A DNA stretch of 64,000 nucleotides, taken from the NCBI GenBank assembly GCA_902702965.1, contig CACRXP010000624.1, forward strand, positions 278,009-342,008. Reading direction: 5' to 3'. The notes beneath the pieces were generated by a model. The model was given only the letters and a program-made list of their open reading frames with translations, did no database searches and was not told the DNA's origin. The stretch comes from Spirometra erinaceieuropaei. Lineage: Eukaryota; Platyhelminthes; Cestoda; Diphyllobothriidea; Diphyllobothriidae. The number at the start of each line of letters is the position of its first letter. Positions within the stretch are counted from its first letter, which is position 1. Of this stretch, positions 54,108-63,999 are shown in pieces. A program made the translations under genes and the position numbers.

Positions 54108-54139
54108 CCTCCTCCTCCTCCTCCTCCTCCTCCTCCTCC
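54108..54139 (+). repeat. (CCT)n microsatellite at the LINE-D 3' end
   Basis: Thirty-two bases of CCT repeat directly after the AATAAAG-bearing 3' end and before R1 sequence. Several LINE families end in such short repeats. Confidence 0.95.
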
Positions 54140-54141
54140 GT

Positions 54142-54960
54142 ATAAGATTGACAGATCTATCGGTGAAGTTGCCTTGTGGGTAAAAGGCATTTTAGGTCTT
54201 TTAGGCAATCAAAAGGAATGCTCAAATAAAATACAAGGCGGATAACGTACCCCGATGCTGTTGGGTCGGAATTGGACGCGTGGTGTTGAGTGAAGGCCGT
54301 GAATTTAGCGTTCACGTCGCTCCTCCAGGAACTTAAGGTGGGAAGGCGTATGATAAACATGCATGAGTTGTCGATTAAGAAAACGCCTATAGTTTGAACA
54401 AGGGATTTACAATAAGATACTTAATTCGAAGTTACCGGAGACTTGTTTTCGGTCACTTACCCTGACTGCGGCAGTTGGTATAGGCATTTCAGATCACAAA
54501 CGGTCGCTATGCATCTGACTGAATTAAGCTCCAAGAAGCACTAATGAGGAGCTCAAAGGTGCTCCATGGGCATCAACCCAACCAAATGGGAGTAACTAAA
54601 GGTAATAAAGTTGAATGATTTCAATAAAGTGACCGTCGGGAAACGCAAACCCTTTGCTGTCAGAAATTTTAAAAATATTATCGAGCACAATTGCTGTCCG
54701 TTACCAAATTATTTATTTCCTGCTCTGGGCCCCTGTCCACCTATAATATTATTGACTTGCTCGGTCCCGAATCAGACGACCAAACTTGCGTATGTCATAT
54801 CATCTGCCCATTTGCCAAGAACCCACTTAGCCTTTTTTTGGAGTGAATCGACAGCAGGGGCCTGAAGTGGTGTGACCGCTCGTGTTTGTCCGTTACTTTT
54901 AGCGTAGTTCATACCTTCGTCATACCCATTCCTAAAGACGGCCAAGTTGTCAGTGGACCA
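54142..54960. repeat. Block R1, copy 3 (longest)
   Basis: Starts GACAGATCTATCGG (54149), as copy 2 does at 38524, and runs through GTTTACAATAAGATACTTAA-like, ACCGTCGGGAAACG, GACTTGCTCGGTCCC and GAGTGAATCGACAGCAGG, so it joins the two halves that LINE-E separates in copy 2. No coding sequence. Confidence 0.78.
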
Positions 54961-56102
54961 GTCGGTGATATTTGGAAATGCCTTATAAAGATGAATACGT
55001 CTGAAAGTCTTGTTCAAGCACAGAGACGATATATGTGGGCACACAGCAACCATCCGCTACAAAGGGATTACTATCGCAGGCGTACGTATCAATTTTCGTC
55101 TGGGTACGCGATTAAAGAGGTTCACGTCAACTTAAGTGGCATATGTTTGTGACACCTGAATGATTTCTAACTTAACAATTTCATTTATCACGACCACTGA
55201 ATACAGACCTTTTTGGCTTTTTGATCGATTTTTGGGGCGGGAATGAGATTTACGTCCGACGACAACCAAATGCTGTTCTCGTTGAGTATGTTTCGGTGTG
55301 TCAACACCCAGTTATAAGTCGGAAAGACAGAAACGTCCCACAGAAAGGTTGGTTAAAAACTTTTAGAAGGGAGCCCAGATGGGAAGACCTGTTCAGCACG
55401 TCCGCTGACAGTCCCCGATGGTCTCGTTCAAGACAAAGATAAGATTGCTGCGCGAACACCAGCAGGCTTGATACCTATTTCGGTGTCATTTGTCCCATAC
55501 GAAAATTCAGCTGTGTCTATTTGCGAGGCTTGTAAGCATTGTGTCAACAGGCCTTATTTCCAGGCTCTTCAGGCAATGGGTGCGCAGCCCCACTGAACTT
55601 CCTTGACTAGCCAAACACTTGAACACAGGGAATATGGGGTCCGTAACAGTTGATCTACTTGTGGATTGTCCAACGCATTCGCGGTTTAGGCAGCTTTCGA
55701 CGAAGTCCCCGTGTCTTATACGTCGAACCTTGAGTTTGAAGAACAGGCACTCACACATCGTGCAGCGTTTATGCCTTCAGACGTTGCTGCATGCCAACCT
55801 GGCAAGGAATTTATCTGGAAAAGGATTTACAGGTTGTAGTGTTGTTATGGCACGACGAATGTTGCCTGCCATTCAGCAAGTCTTCACTCGTCGCAATCAT
55901 ATATGATCTTGGGGCATGACGTTGGGGTGCGTCGGAAGGTAGGTAACTGAAGACGCCTGTCTTTGAACCCAGGTGCTACCGGAAGCCATCCCTCCATCAG
56001 AGTGTCCGTACAACCACTATATACCGGGTCACATCTTACCCGAGTTTCCGATGACCCGAATTCTGGCTGTAGTTTGCTGAGGAATAATGCCTCCGGGAGG
56101 AA
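54961..56102. other. No gene recognised
   Basis: Open frames at 54886-55152, 55221-55442 and 55619-55906 are not in any family I know and are not supported by repeats. 56098-56102 is the left flank of the Gypsy-2 insertion. Confidence 0.45.
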
Positions 56103-56623
56103 TGTAACGACCGATTGTTTTAAACGGACCTTTTTTACTTCCCGCCCTCCCTTTCAGAGTTGGGTCACGTGGATTCAAGCTGACACCTGTCGACGCGCCA
56201 TCCGCTAAGTCCCGTTTTTCTTCTTATCGTATTCGTAACTCTGGACTGCCCTTCCGTTTTCCGTCCCGTTTATTTAACAGTTAACCAACCTTTTTCCGTA
56301 TTTTGCATTTTGTCGATCCATAGTATTAAGCTGTATTCCCATATTCGTTTGGTAACCCGTATCTACTATTTTTGTCCTTATAACAGACCGCGTTAATCTT
56401 ATTTTTCTATCGTTCCGCTCACCTTTTATCAATAAACTTTTATATCCAGTTAATAGTCGCCGTTATGTCTACTGCGCCTCTTTCATTTGTTAGTATGTAT
56501 GAGGGAGTAATTCAACTTTTAGAGGAGCTTTCCTTGACTACCGATACGAAAGACCACAAACCACCCTATTCAATCTCAGGCCACTTTGAATCTCCCAGAG
56601 CCCCTCCCTACTCGGCCGCTACA
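56103..56623 (+). repeat. Gypsy-2 5' LTR
   Basis: 521 bp, TGTAACGACC...GCCGCTACA. AATAAA at 56431-56436 is a likely polyadenylation signal. The gag ATG (56465) lies inside the LTR, so its last 159 bp are coding. A possible primer-binding site starting TGG (56628) follows four bases after the LTR; tRNA unknown. Confidence 0.93.
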
Positions 56624-57397
56624 ATCGTGGCAGCTACTTCGCCCACGAACCCTTTCGTTGATCCACCCTTTCCCCACCCTCCAACAGTAGCCGCTCCCAC
56701 CGACCGTCTATACACATCAGCGCCTAGCCCCCTGTTAGCCCCAGACGCCTGCGAACCCGGGCACAACATTCGCGATTGACTGTGTGACTTGGATGTTTTC
56801 CTGACTGACGTCCCACCCCACCAACATACTTGCTTCTTACTACGGTTCCTTTCCCCTTCCGCCAGACGACGCGCTTTCGATGCCGGCCTAACACCACCTA
56901 CCCCGCTCCCCGTCGCTTGCCGTTGCGTCGCGCAACTGCTCGACACCCCTGACGCGCCTGGCATCGCGGCAGAGCGATTTGCCAAGTTACGCCAGGCCCC
57001 CCGGCAATCTGTTGACGACTTTGCAACGGAACTCACCCGACTTGCCTCCGCGGCTTTCCCCAACTTACCACACCCCGATCGGGACGACCTTATCCTCCAC
57101 CGTTTCATTTCAGGCCTCTTGGATCGCACGATCACCGACTCCTTCTTCCTCCACCCCCCGCGTACTTTGAACAACGCCTTGCGGCAGTGCCGCCTGTATC
57201 TTACATATCACCGAATCCACCAACCCCCTCCGAGACCCGCGTTACCCCCAGCCCGACCGGAGCCCCAAGAACCAGATAGACGGAACCCTTTGCCGGTCCG
57301 CTTCCCTGATCACAACCCTGGCTGCCAGTACTGCGCGGCTTATGGACCACGAGTTCGCCACTGTGCCCACAACCCACCTTGTGAGTCACCCCATTGA
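56465..57397 (+). pseudogene. Gypsy-2 Gag, one in-frame stop
   Basis: A single frame from ATG 56465 to 57397, broken only by TGA at 56777-56779. Residues 1-53 are coded by the LTR. The middle carries a capsid-like region (FLLRFLSPSARRRAF, ERFAKLRQAPRQSVDDFATE, ILHRFISGLLDRTI). Pro-rich sequence and a Cys/His cluster (CQYCAAYGPRVRHC, with the third ligand displaced relative to CX2CX4HX4C) follow. It packages element RNA. If translation begins at 56465, gag reads through U5 and the primer-binding site. An alternative start after the stop cannot be excluded. Confidence 0.85.
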
Positions 57398-58183
57398 CGC
57401 TATTTACTTTCATGGTTTGTCTTATGTCCCCGCTTTTACTGTGCAGGTACGTGTGGATAGTCACCCTACTCGGACGTTAGTAGATACGGGCGCAAATGTG
57501 TCACTTGTCACCATTCACAAGCTGCCCAATCGCCTACTGCGTCACGTGGACCCACTTCCGGCCCCCGATCCCTCCGCGCCGCCAACGGCACTGCGATACC
57601 CGTCTCGGCCACTGTTTCGCTACAACTTATGATCGGAAACACACAGATCTCCCATAGGTTTCTAGTTACCCCTGATGGTCCCTGGCCTCTCGTTCTCGGT
57701 CTTGATTTCCTAGACGCCCACGATTGCGTAGTCCATGTTTGCGAACGACAACTCACACTCGGCCGGAACACCACCGCGCCCGCCCCTCCAGCCATTATAG
57801 ACGACCTCGACATTATGTACAACTCAGTACTTTCCGCCGTAGCGCTAGAGCCCACCCCCTTAGATAAAGTTCTTCCCGCCCCCTCCCTAATCGGTCCGGT
57901 CGCGCACGAACAGCTTAAGACCCTCCTGAACTCCTTCCCAGACCTTTTCGCCTGGTCCACCGACAGCATTGGGCGCACCCACTTGATTCAGCACACGATC
58001 GACACGGGAGACGCCAAACCCGTGTGGCAACCCCCGCGCCGCATCCCATTGCGCTACCGTGAAGAAGTTAACAAGTTGTTAGATGAACTACTGCAGGCTA
58101 AAATAATCCAGCCTTCGTCGTCCCCATGGGCTTCTCCCATCGCCCTCGTCCCCAAGAAGGGTGGATCCGTTCGGCTGTGTTGA
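57342..58183 (+). pseudogene. Gypsy-2 protease and RT N-terminus, frameshifted
   Basis: Overlaps the end of gag in another frame (+1, or -2, relative to it). RTLVDTGANVSLVT is the protease active site. A frameshift near 57590-57630 moves to the frame 57629-58183, which gives WPLVLGLDFLDAH (flap end), then HTIDTGDAKPVWQPPRRIPL, LLQAKIIQPSSSPWASPIAL and VPKKGGSVRL: the beginning of RT. It ends at a stop at 58181-58183 caused by a further shift. Protease cuts Gag-Pol; RT copies the RNA genome. Confidence 0.86.
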
Positions 58184-58600
58184 TTACCGTCGCCTTAACG
58201 CAGTGACAGTTCGTGATTCCTTTCCGCTCCCGCGGTTAGACGACACCCTAGACGCCTAAGGAAATGCGGCATGGTTCTCAACACTAGACCTCAAATCCGG
58301 TTATTGGCAGGTTGAGATAAAAACCGCATTCACGGTACCCCAAGGTCTGTATGAGTTCCAGACCCTTCCGTTTGGCCTGTGCAATGCAGCCGCCACATTC
58401 CAACGTCTTATGTAACGCGTCCTACAACCCCTCATACCGCACAAGTGTCTCGTCTACCTCGATGACATTATAGTGTTTGGGAGGTCTATAGACGAACACA
58501 ACCACAATTTGCGCGCGGTATTGGAAGCCCTCCGCTCCGCTGGTCTGACCCTTAACCCCACTAAGTGCCTTTTTTTACGCCGTGAGGTAAATTTTTGGGT
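58176..58600 (+). pseudogene. Gypsy-2 reverse transcriptase palm, two stops
   Basis: Frame from 58176 codes VDYRRLNAVTVRDSFPLPRL, a TAA (58257-58259), [16 protein letters not shown] (motif A), then [14 protein letters not shown] after an apparent loss of a few residues, [16 protein letters not shown] (motif B), TAA (58413-58415), and LVYLDDIIVFG with YLDD at 58455-58466 intact. It ends in a shift near 58598 to the RNase H frame. Confidence 0.87.
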
Positions 58601-59839
58601 CACTTAATCTCCCCCGGGCGCATCTCTCCCCTCCCTGACCGCATCCAATGTATCCGCACGTGGCCAACCCCCTCCAACCAAACGGAATTACGCAGTTTCT
58701 TGGGGTTAGCGTCATATCACCGCCGTTTTATCCGTGGTTTTGCTCATATTGCCAACCCCCTGCACAAACTCACGGAGAAAGGCAGACCCTTTGCACGTGC
58801 TTTCACCGACCTCCGCGCCGCCCTGTGCTCGGCTCCCCTACTTGCCCTCCCAAACGTTGACGAAGACGTACCCCCATTCACATTAGAAACCGATGCCAGT
58901 GGGTACGCCATCGGCGCCGTACTCTCCCAAGACGATGCGAATGGAGTAGAACACCCGATCTGCTTCGCAAGCAATACCCTCACTAAACCACAGAGGAATT
59001 ATTGTACCTTCCGCCGCGAACTCCTGGCGATCGTTGTGTTCCTACGTCAATTCAAGCACCTGCTAGTCAGACGACGTTTCGTTCTCCGCACAGATCACAG
59101 AGCCCTGCAGTGGCTGCGGACCTTCAAGGACCCCATGGACCAGCTGGCAAGCTGGCAGGAGTTCCTGCAGGATTTTGACTTTGAATGCCAGTACCGCCCG
59201 GGCCACAAGCATGGCAACGCAGATGCCTTTTCCCGCTTTCCCCACGTCACTGACGCAGACCCCGATGTACAGAGAGCCGGCGTTAACGCTATTGTTGTGT
59301 CGGAGCCTACACGCCACGAATGGGTAACAGCGCAAACAACGGACCCTGACACGGCCACTATTTACCGCCATATGAGTCTAGGGCTGCCCAAACCTGCCGA
59401 GCGGGAAATGAGAGGTGCCAGCCAGAACGCCCGCCTGCTGCTCAACCAATGGCCCTACCTCACCATAGAGAATGACATATTGTTTCTCCGTGACCCCGCT
59501 TCCAACCGGCTACAACCCGTCGTTCCTGGATGCTTGGTAGACTCCGTACTGACTGACCTCCACACACAGCTCGGGCACAGCGGCCAACGCCGCACAGAAC
59601 TCGCTGCCCGCAGCCGTTCCTGGTGGCCTCAACTACGTTCGGCCGTACAACGCTTCTGTCAGTTCTGCGCCAGATGCGCTACATTAAAACCCCCATCCCC
59701 CTCACCTCGTGCCGCGCTGCAACCTATGACTACGGGCTTCCCAGGAGAGCGTGTCGGCCTGGACATCGTAGGACCCTTTCCGATAACGGTGCGCGGGTTT
59801 GAGTACGTATTAGTCATGGTGGACTATTTCACCAAGTGA
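58595..59839 (+). CDS. Gypsy-2 RNase H and integrase N-terminal half
   Basis: 414 codons open. RT connection (LRSFLGLASYHRRFI), RNase H (ETDASGYAIGAVLSQ, FRRELLAIVVFLRQF, RTDHRALQWL, GHKHGNADAFSR). A spacer leads to the integrase zinc-binding region (HTQLGHSGQRRTELA, CQFCARC) and the first catalytic aspartate (GLDIVGPFP). TGA at 59837-59839 replaces the codon after YFTK; the same frame then continues, so the stop is a point change. RNase H removes the RNA strand; integrase joins cDNA to the chromosome. Confidence 0.9.
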   Translation: MGHLISPGRISPLPDRIQCIRTWPTPSNQTELRSFLGLASYHRRFIRGFAHIANPLHKLTEKGRPFARAFTDLRAALCSAPLLALPNVDEDVPPFTLETDASGYAIGAVLSQDDANGVEHPICFASNTLTKPQRNYCTFRRELLAIVVFLRQFKHLLVRRRFVLRTDHRALQWLRTFKDPMDQLASWQEFLQDFDFECQYRPGHKHGNADAFSRFPHVTDADPDVQRAGVNAIVVSEPTRHEWVTAQTTDPDTATIYRHMSLGLPKPAEREMRGASQNARLLLNQWPYLTIENDILFLRDPASNRLQPVVPGCLVDSVLTDLHTQLGHSGQRRTELAARSRSWWPQLRSAVQRFCQFCARCATLKPPSPSPRAALQPMTTGFPGERVGLDIVGPFPITVRGFEYVLVMVDYFTK

Positions 59840-60717
59840 GTGGAAGCCGTGCCACTCCTCCGCCAGGACGCGGCATCAGTCGCCAATGCCATTAGCCGCA
59901 CTTGGATTAGCCGTTGGGGCGCCCCCTTGTCATTCCATTCCGACTGCGGCGCTAATTTTCAGTCCAATCTCCTACAAGACGTCTGCGAGATCCTCGAGAT
60001 TCGCAAAACCCGAACTACCCGTACCACCCCGAAGGCAACGGCCTTGTAGAAAGGACCAACCGCACGCTGCACGACCTCTTACTGGCATTTTCACGGGACG
60101 GGCACGGACACGACTGGGACGCACATTTACCTCAGTGCCTGCTAGCTTATCGCGGAACAGTGCATTCTTCCACGGGGTTCACCCCTCATTACCTCTGGAC
60201 TGGCTTTGACCTACGCCTCCCAGCCGACCTTCGCTACTCCCTACCCACACCCGACCCGCCAACACTACACGAGTACGCCACTCACCTCCGAGGGGTCATA
60301 CGCTCAGCTCATAACGCTGCCCGCGTCGCGTTGGGAGTTGCTACCCAGCACCAATAAGAGCAGTTTGACCGCCGCACCGCTGGCACCCCATACCAAGTTG
60401 GCGACATGGTGATGCATTACAACCCCGTACCCCCACATGGCAACTCCACTAAACTCCACCACCCATGGCAAGGACCGTTTACCGTACTCGACGTGCTCGC
60501 TCCCACCACGTGCCTGTTACGCGACGCCGTTTACCCTGATTTCCCCGCCTTTAAGGCACACTTTTCCAAACTCAAACCTTACCGAGGACGCCTACCCATT
60601 TGCACTTCCGATTCCCTACCCGTCATTCCCTTAGACCTAGTTCCCCCGGTAGCCATCGAGGTCTCCGTCCCTTCCCCCATCGACTCCACCAGCATTGAGG
60701 ACAGTGCTGTACCTTAA
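59840..60717 (+). pseudogene. Gypsy-2 integrase C-terminal half
   Basis: Same frame as upstream to about 60018: FHSDCGANFQSNLLQDVCEI holds the second catalytic Asp (Cys for Gln or Gly after SD). A one-base shift near 60020 moves on to the frame with YHPEGNGLVERTN, the third catalytic residue, Glu. Then LLAYRGTVHSSTGFTPHYLW, a TAA at 60355-60357, YQVGDMVMHYNP and HPWQGPFTVLDVL (GPF/Y module), ending at 60715-60717 just before the purine tract AAGAGGGAAGCA and the 3' LTR. Confidence 0.88.
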
Positions 60718-60727
60718 GAGGGAAGCA

Positions 60728-61249
60728 TGGTAACGACCGATTGTTTTGAACGGACCTTTTTTACTTCCCGCCCTCCGTTTCAGAGTTGGGTCACGTGGAT
60801 TCAAGCTGACACCTGTCGACGCGCCATCCGCTAAGTCCCGTTTTTCTTCTTATCGTATTCGTAACTCTGGACTGCCCTTCCGTTTTCCGTCCCGTTTATT
60901 TAACAGTTAACCAACCTTTTTCCGTATTTGGCATTTTGTCGATCCATAGTATTAAGCTGTATTCCCATATTCATTTGGTAACCCGTATCTACTATTTTTG
61001 TCTTTATAACAGATCGCGTTAATCTTATTTTTCTATCGTTCCGCTCACCTATTATCAATAAACTTTTGTATCCAGTTAATAGTCGCCGTTATGTCTACTC
61101 CGCCTCTTTCATTTGCTAGTATGTGTGAGGGAGTAATTCAACTTTTAGATGAGCTTTCCTTGGCTACCGATACGAAAGACCACAAACCACCCTATTCAAT
61201 CTCAGGCCCCTTTGAATCTCCCACAGCCCCTCCCTACTCGGCCGCTACA
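60728..61249 (+). repeat. Gypsy-2 3' LTR
   Basis: 522 bp, one base longer than the 5' LTR at its start (TGGTAACG against TGTAACG). The preceding purine tract (AAGAGGGAAGCA, 60716-60727) is the plus-strand primer. It repeats the start of gag (ATG 61091) as a 3' duplicate that runs out into host sequence at 61250. Confidence 0.93.
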
Positions 61250-61514
61250 GGAATATATGCAGCAGCATACTTGAAAAGCGGTGTGCAGATTGAGAGATTC
61301 TTCTAAATACATATGTACTGCGGCATGTGGTTGGGGAAAACGACAAAAAATAAAACATACCTCCACGTAGTTAAATTACTTTAATTACGCAAGCAAATTA
61401 GCACAGGGTTTCACATAAGTTGTCGTCGTCGTCTTCAACCCCTTTTGGCAGACTTCAACAGAACTTCCAACAATAAATGGCCTACGTGGAAAGGTTTGAG
61501 AATATTGGAAAAGT

Positions 61515-61862
61515 TTGACTAGAAAAGGTTTACTTAAAAGCCTTCTCCGTGTCAGATGCAGCCCCTATGGTTCGTGTCTGCGGCCAGACACTGCTGACGT
61601 TGAATCCGCATTCATTTACAACCGTGACAGCGATGATTACTGCTCCCTGTTGAGAAAAAGACCTTACCGTTTGCAGGATGATACACCGTACTCATACGGA
61701 CTGGAGTCAGAAGACTGTCTCCTCAAAAGTGAATTGTACTTCGAGAAGGCACAGAATTTTAATTCGAACAATTTAATGCCCAAACAACTGAGAGATTCAG
61801 AGTACTCACTTGACATCTGCAGCGCTTCCTCATACATCCCGACATCCGGGATGGTAGGTTAG
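61515..61862 (+). CDS. Candidate host exon, unrecognised
   Basis: 115 open codons with protein-like composition (Asp, Ser, Tyr, Leu rich; RPDTADVESAFIYNRDSDDY, DTPYSYGLESEDC). No family is recognised. A splice acceptor is plausible at 61554-61555 (CTTCTCCGTGTCAG before ATGCAG) and a donor near 61853 (ATG GTAGGT), which would make an exon of about 300 bp with the ORF frame. No transposon motif is seen and it has no relative elsewhere in the window. It may still be a chance frame. Confidence 0.3.
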   Translation: MTRKGLLKSLLRVRCSPYGSCLRPDTADVESAFIYNRDSDDYCSLLRKRPYRLQDDTPYSYGLESEDCLLKSELYFEKAQNFNSNNLMPKQLRDSEYSLDICSASSYIPTSGMVG

Positions 61863-62636
61863 ACGGCAAAAGCAACAAAAGCATCCTTAGATGGTGCTTG
61901 TCTCTCGCGACCCCGAAGGCAGACAATAAAGACGGCGAAAACGGAATACCACCGAAGAGGAAGCAGTTTGTCACTGCAAGAAACACCATTATGAAAGGGG
62001 TGTAGGCGTTTCCCAGTGATTTTTGTCTAATAGAACAAAAGTTATAAAACAGGTATCAAGTGTTTGTTAGCAACATTTTGGAGCTGAAAGCCGCCTAGAC
62101 AGTCGGCTTTTGTTACCACGATAAGGTAGAATTTTTGGCATGCATCACGGAGGCTGGGAGTCAGTTGTCCTGCCTGTTCGCTGGGAAACTGGCGTATAAC
62201 ATTACGAATGCGACAATCTACGCAGTGGTCTCCTACCACAAGTGATCCAAGCAGACAGTATGCACTTGGTTTCTGGTCTAACAAAATCTGACCAGTGGCA
62301 CAGTGGCACGGTTCCTAAAGCGAATAAAGGATTTTGATAAATTAAGGCAAATAAGATGACTGCTTTTTCACATGTTTTCTCTCTCTGTGGTCTCAAAGAA
62401 GTCGGTGTTCTCTGTGACGCCAGTCCTATTCTGCGGAAATACTAGGGTGAAAATAACCGCAAAATCCAAAGCGAAAATCTGCTGGTACTCTGGATCTTAT
62501 TCCCTCTCATCTTTCTCTTGTTCGTTATTCCAACTATACGGTCGCTCGACAGCTGTGGCAGTCTGGATATCTATCGTTGGTAACTGGGAGTCAATGTAGG
62601 AAACACATGTGTAACGTCAGGGGCACACATACAGTT
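61863..62636. other. No gene recognised
   Basis: Short frames at 62042-62284, 62202-62396 and 62372-62599 have no motif. No repeat within the window matches. Confidence 0.4.
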
Positions 62637-62775
62637 CGACCGTTGTTGCCGATGAGGTCCACCGTGTGCTCCACAGCAGGGAGAAAGCAGACACGGTGAC
62701 TTGTGCGTGAATTAGTTTATAGTGGTAGCAGACTTTCACGGCATCTGCCACACACTCTCCTGCTCCCCCACCTTG
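62637..62775. repeat. Diverged direct repeat, unit 1
   Basis: GTCCACCGTGTGCTCCACAG, GACTTGTGCGTGA, TTTATA and GACTTTCACGGCATC run in the same order at 63859-63999. Open frames across it differ between the two. Function unknown. Confidence 0.7.
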
Positions 62776-62894
62776 GCCCGATGTTAAAACAGTCAAGAAG
62801 ACCGAAGGTGGGAGAGGGCGCAGGTGGACGGCACGGTCGGACCCGCACCTAGGCGTAACACCACACCCTTGGTCCACTACAGACACTTAACTAA

Positions 62895-62969
62895 GATCAG
62901 AAGAAGAAGCGATCGCTGGAACAATGGCTTTATTCGCCATTGTTCCAGCGATCGCTTCTTCTTCTGATC
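62895..62969. repeat. Perfect 34-bp inverted repeat (hairpin) of PLE terminal sequence
   Basis: Arms 62895-62928 and 62936-62969 are exact reverse complements, with loop TTTATTC. Each arm contains GAAGAAGAAG, CGATCGCTGG and AACAATGGC (or complement). The same parts form the ends of PLE-2 (32509-32590, 35425-35450). The sequence following the hairpin, CTATTTCCTGGAACTCGC, also recurs at 32485-32505 (reverse), 42400-42420 and 43530-43550. Likely a solo PLE end or a 5' junction. Confidence 0.88.
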
Positions 62970-63858
62970 AACTATTTCCTGGAACTCGCATTTTCGCTTA
63001 TATCGACTTAACTAAGGCTTTAACCAATATTAAAAATTGGGACTGGCGCAAAGTGAGCCGGAAACTGGACCTTCCACTACACCCGGAATGTTGCCATTTG
63101 TTCTGGTGCGCATTCCGAATCTGATATAATTGCTACCTTAGTTCAGCGTACCAGCACGCATACGTCCCGTGGAAATCACCATTACAGCCGATATATGGAT
63201 TTAGAATACACGACACCCACCATTCTGTATGGAGAGCGGCCGCAACCACCATGTCAAATTACTTGTGGTGAAACAGCCCACGTTTCGATGACAAGAAAAA
63301 GTCAAGACGACCGGAAATATGTCTGAACGCAGTGGATAAAAAAGGTCAAATGGGCTTATTTGCACCTGTCACACACGGCCTGGTTTATGAACCCAGAACT
63401 ACCAGGATTCATTGACGCGAGCTTGACTTTCGCATAAATGAGTCATCAAGACTACATTCGGTAGGAATGAGCGCTAGTTTCACCGCCAAACTGGAGGACC
63501 ATCAGGTTATTCTGTTATTCGGCAATCTTCCCTGTCATGGGTACCAACGTCTCCTGATATTTACAAGCATGTCTGATTTTTCTTAGTGAGAATTGAGCTC
63601 AATTTTCATGCGGAAAACTGCCTAGGTAACGATTTGAGTCATCCTCCACTCTGCCATACAACAGTGATCCGTCTGACCAGGCCCAATGGCTGACGTGCCA
63701 CGAACCACCGTCTAAATTTTGTCACACGCATCCAAAGAAACATTTGAATACTCAAAAAAGCCCCGAGCAAACCGAAACCGGTCACTTGGGCGCTCGTTTT
63801 GATCTGGAATAAGGGCGGGCGAAATCCGTGTAACTGGCTAATTTCAGTCATACAACAG
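62970..63858. other. PLE-like flank, then no gene recognised
   Basis: 62970-63010 continues the PLE terminal sequence (CTGGAACTCGCATTTTCGC). From there to 63858 I see no coding motif. The minus-strand frame 63639-63899 has none. Confidence 0.4.
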
Positions 63859-63999
63859 CTCGACCGTCTTTTTCCTCCGATGTCCACCGTGTGCTCCACA
63901 GCAAGCGGAGATCAGGACGGCGACTTGTGCGTGATCCAGTTTATACTCGATGTGGACTTTCACAGCATCCATCGCACTCTCCCCTCCTTCCCACCTTGA
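63859..63999. repeat. Diverged direct repeat, unit 2
   Basis: Counterpart of 62637-62775 on the same strand, cut by the window end. Confidence 0.7.

Larger units (their letters stand above)
50976..54139 (+). mobile_element. LINE-D: full-length-like LINE with (CCT)n tail
   Basis: Inserted in the R2/R1 array, between CTGTGATTGCATA (50961-50974) and AAGATTGACAGATCTATC (54143 on). The parallel copy at 38500-38525 runs through without it. It contains APE endonuclease and RT, then a 3' end with AATAAAG (54094-54100) and a CCT microsatellite (54108-54139). The exact 5' end is not fixed. Confidence 0.82.
56099..61253 (+). mobile_element. Ty3/Gypsy LTR retrotransposon (Gypsy-2)
   Basis: Element 56103-61249 (5147 bp), LTRs 56103-56623 and 60728-61249, flanked by GGAA (56099-56102 and 61250-61253). 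Order gag, protease, RT, RNase H, integrase with a chromodomain-less C-terminus. About sixteen differences between the LTRs (roughly 3%). Stops and frameshifts in gag, protease, RT and integrase. It is not closely related to Gypsy-1: LTR, gag and RT all differ. Confidence 0.94.

Noticed and set aside
56608..57174. 188-codon minus-strand frame opposite Gypsy-2 gag
   Set aside because: Antisense shadow of a GC-rich gag.
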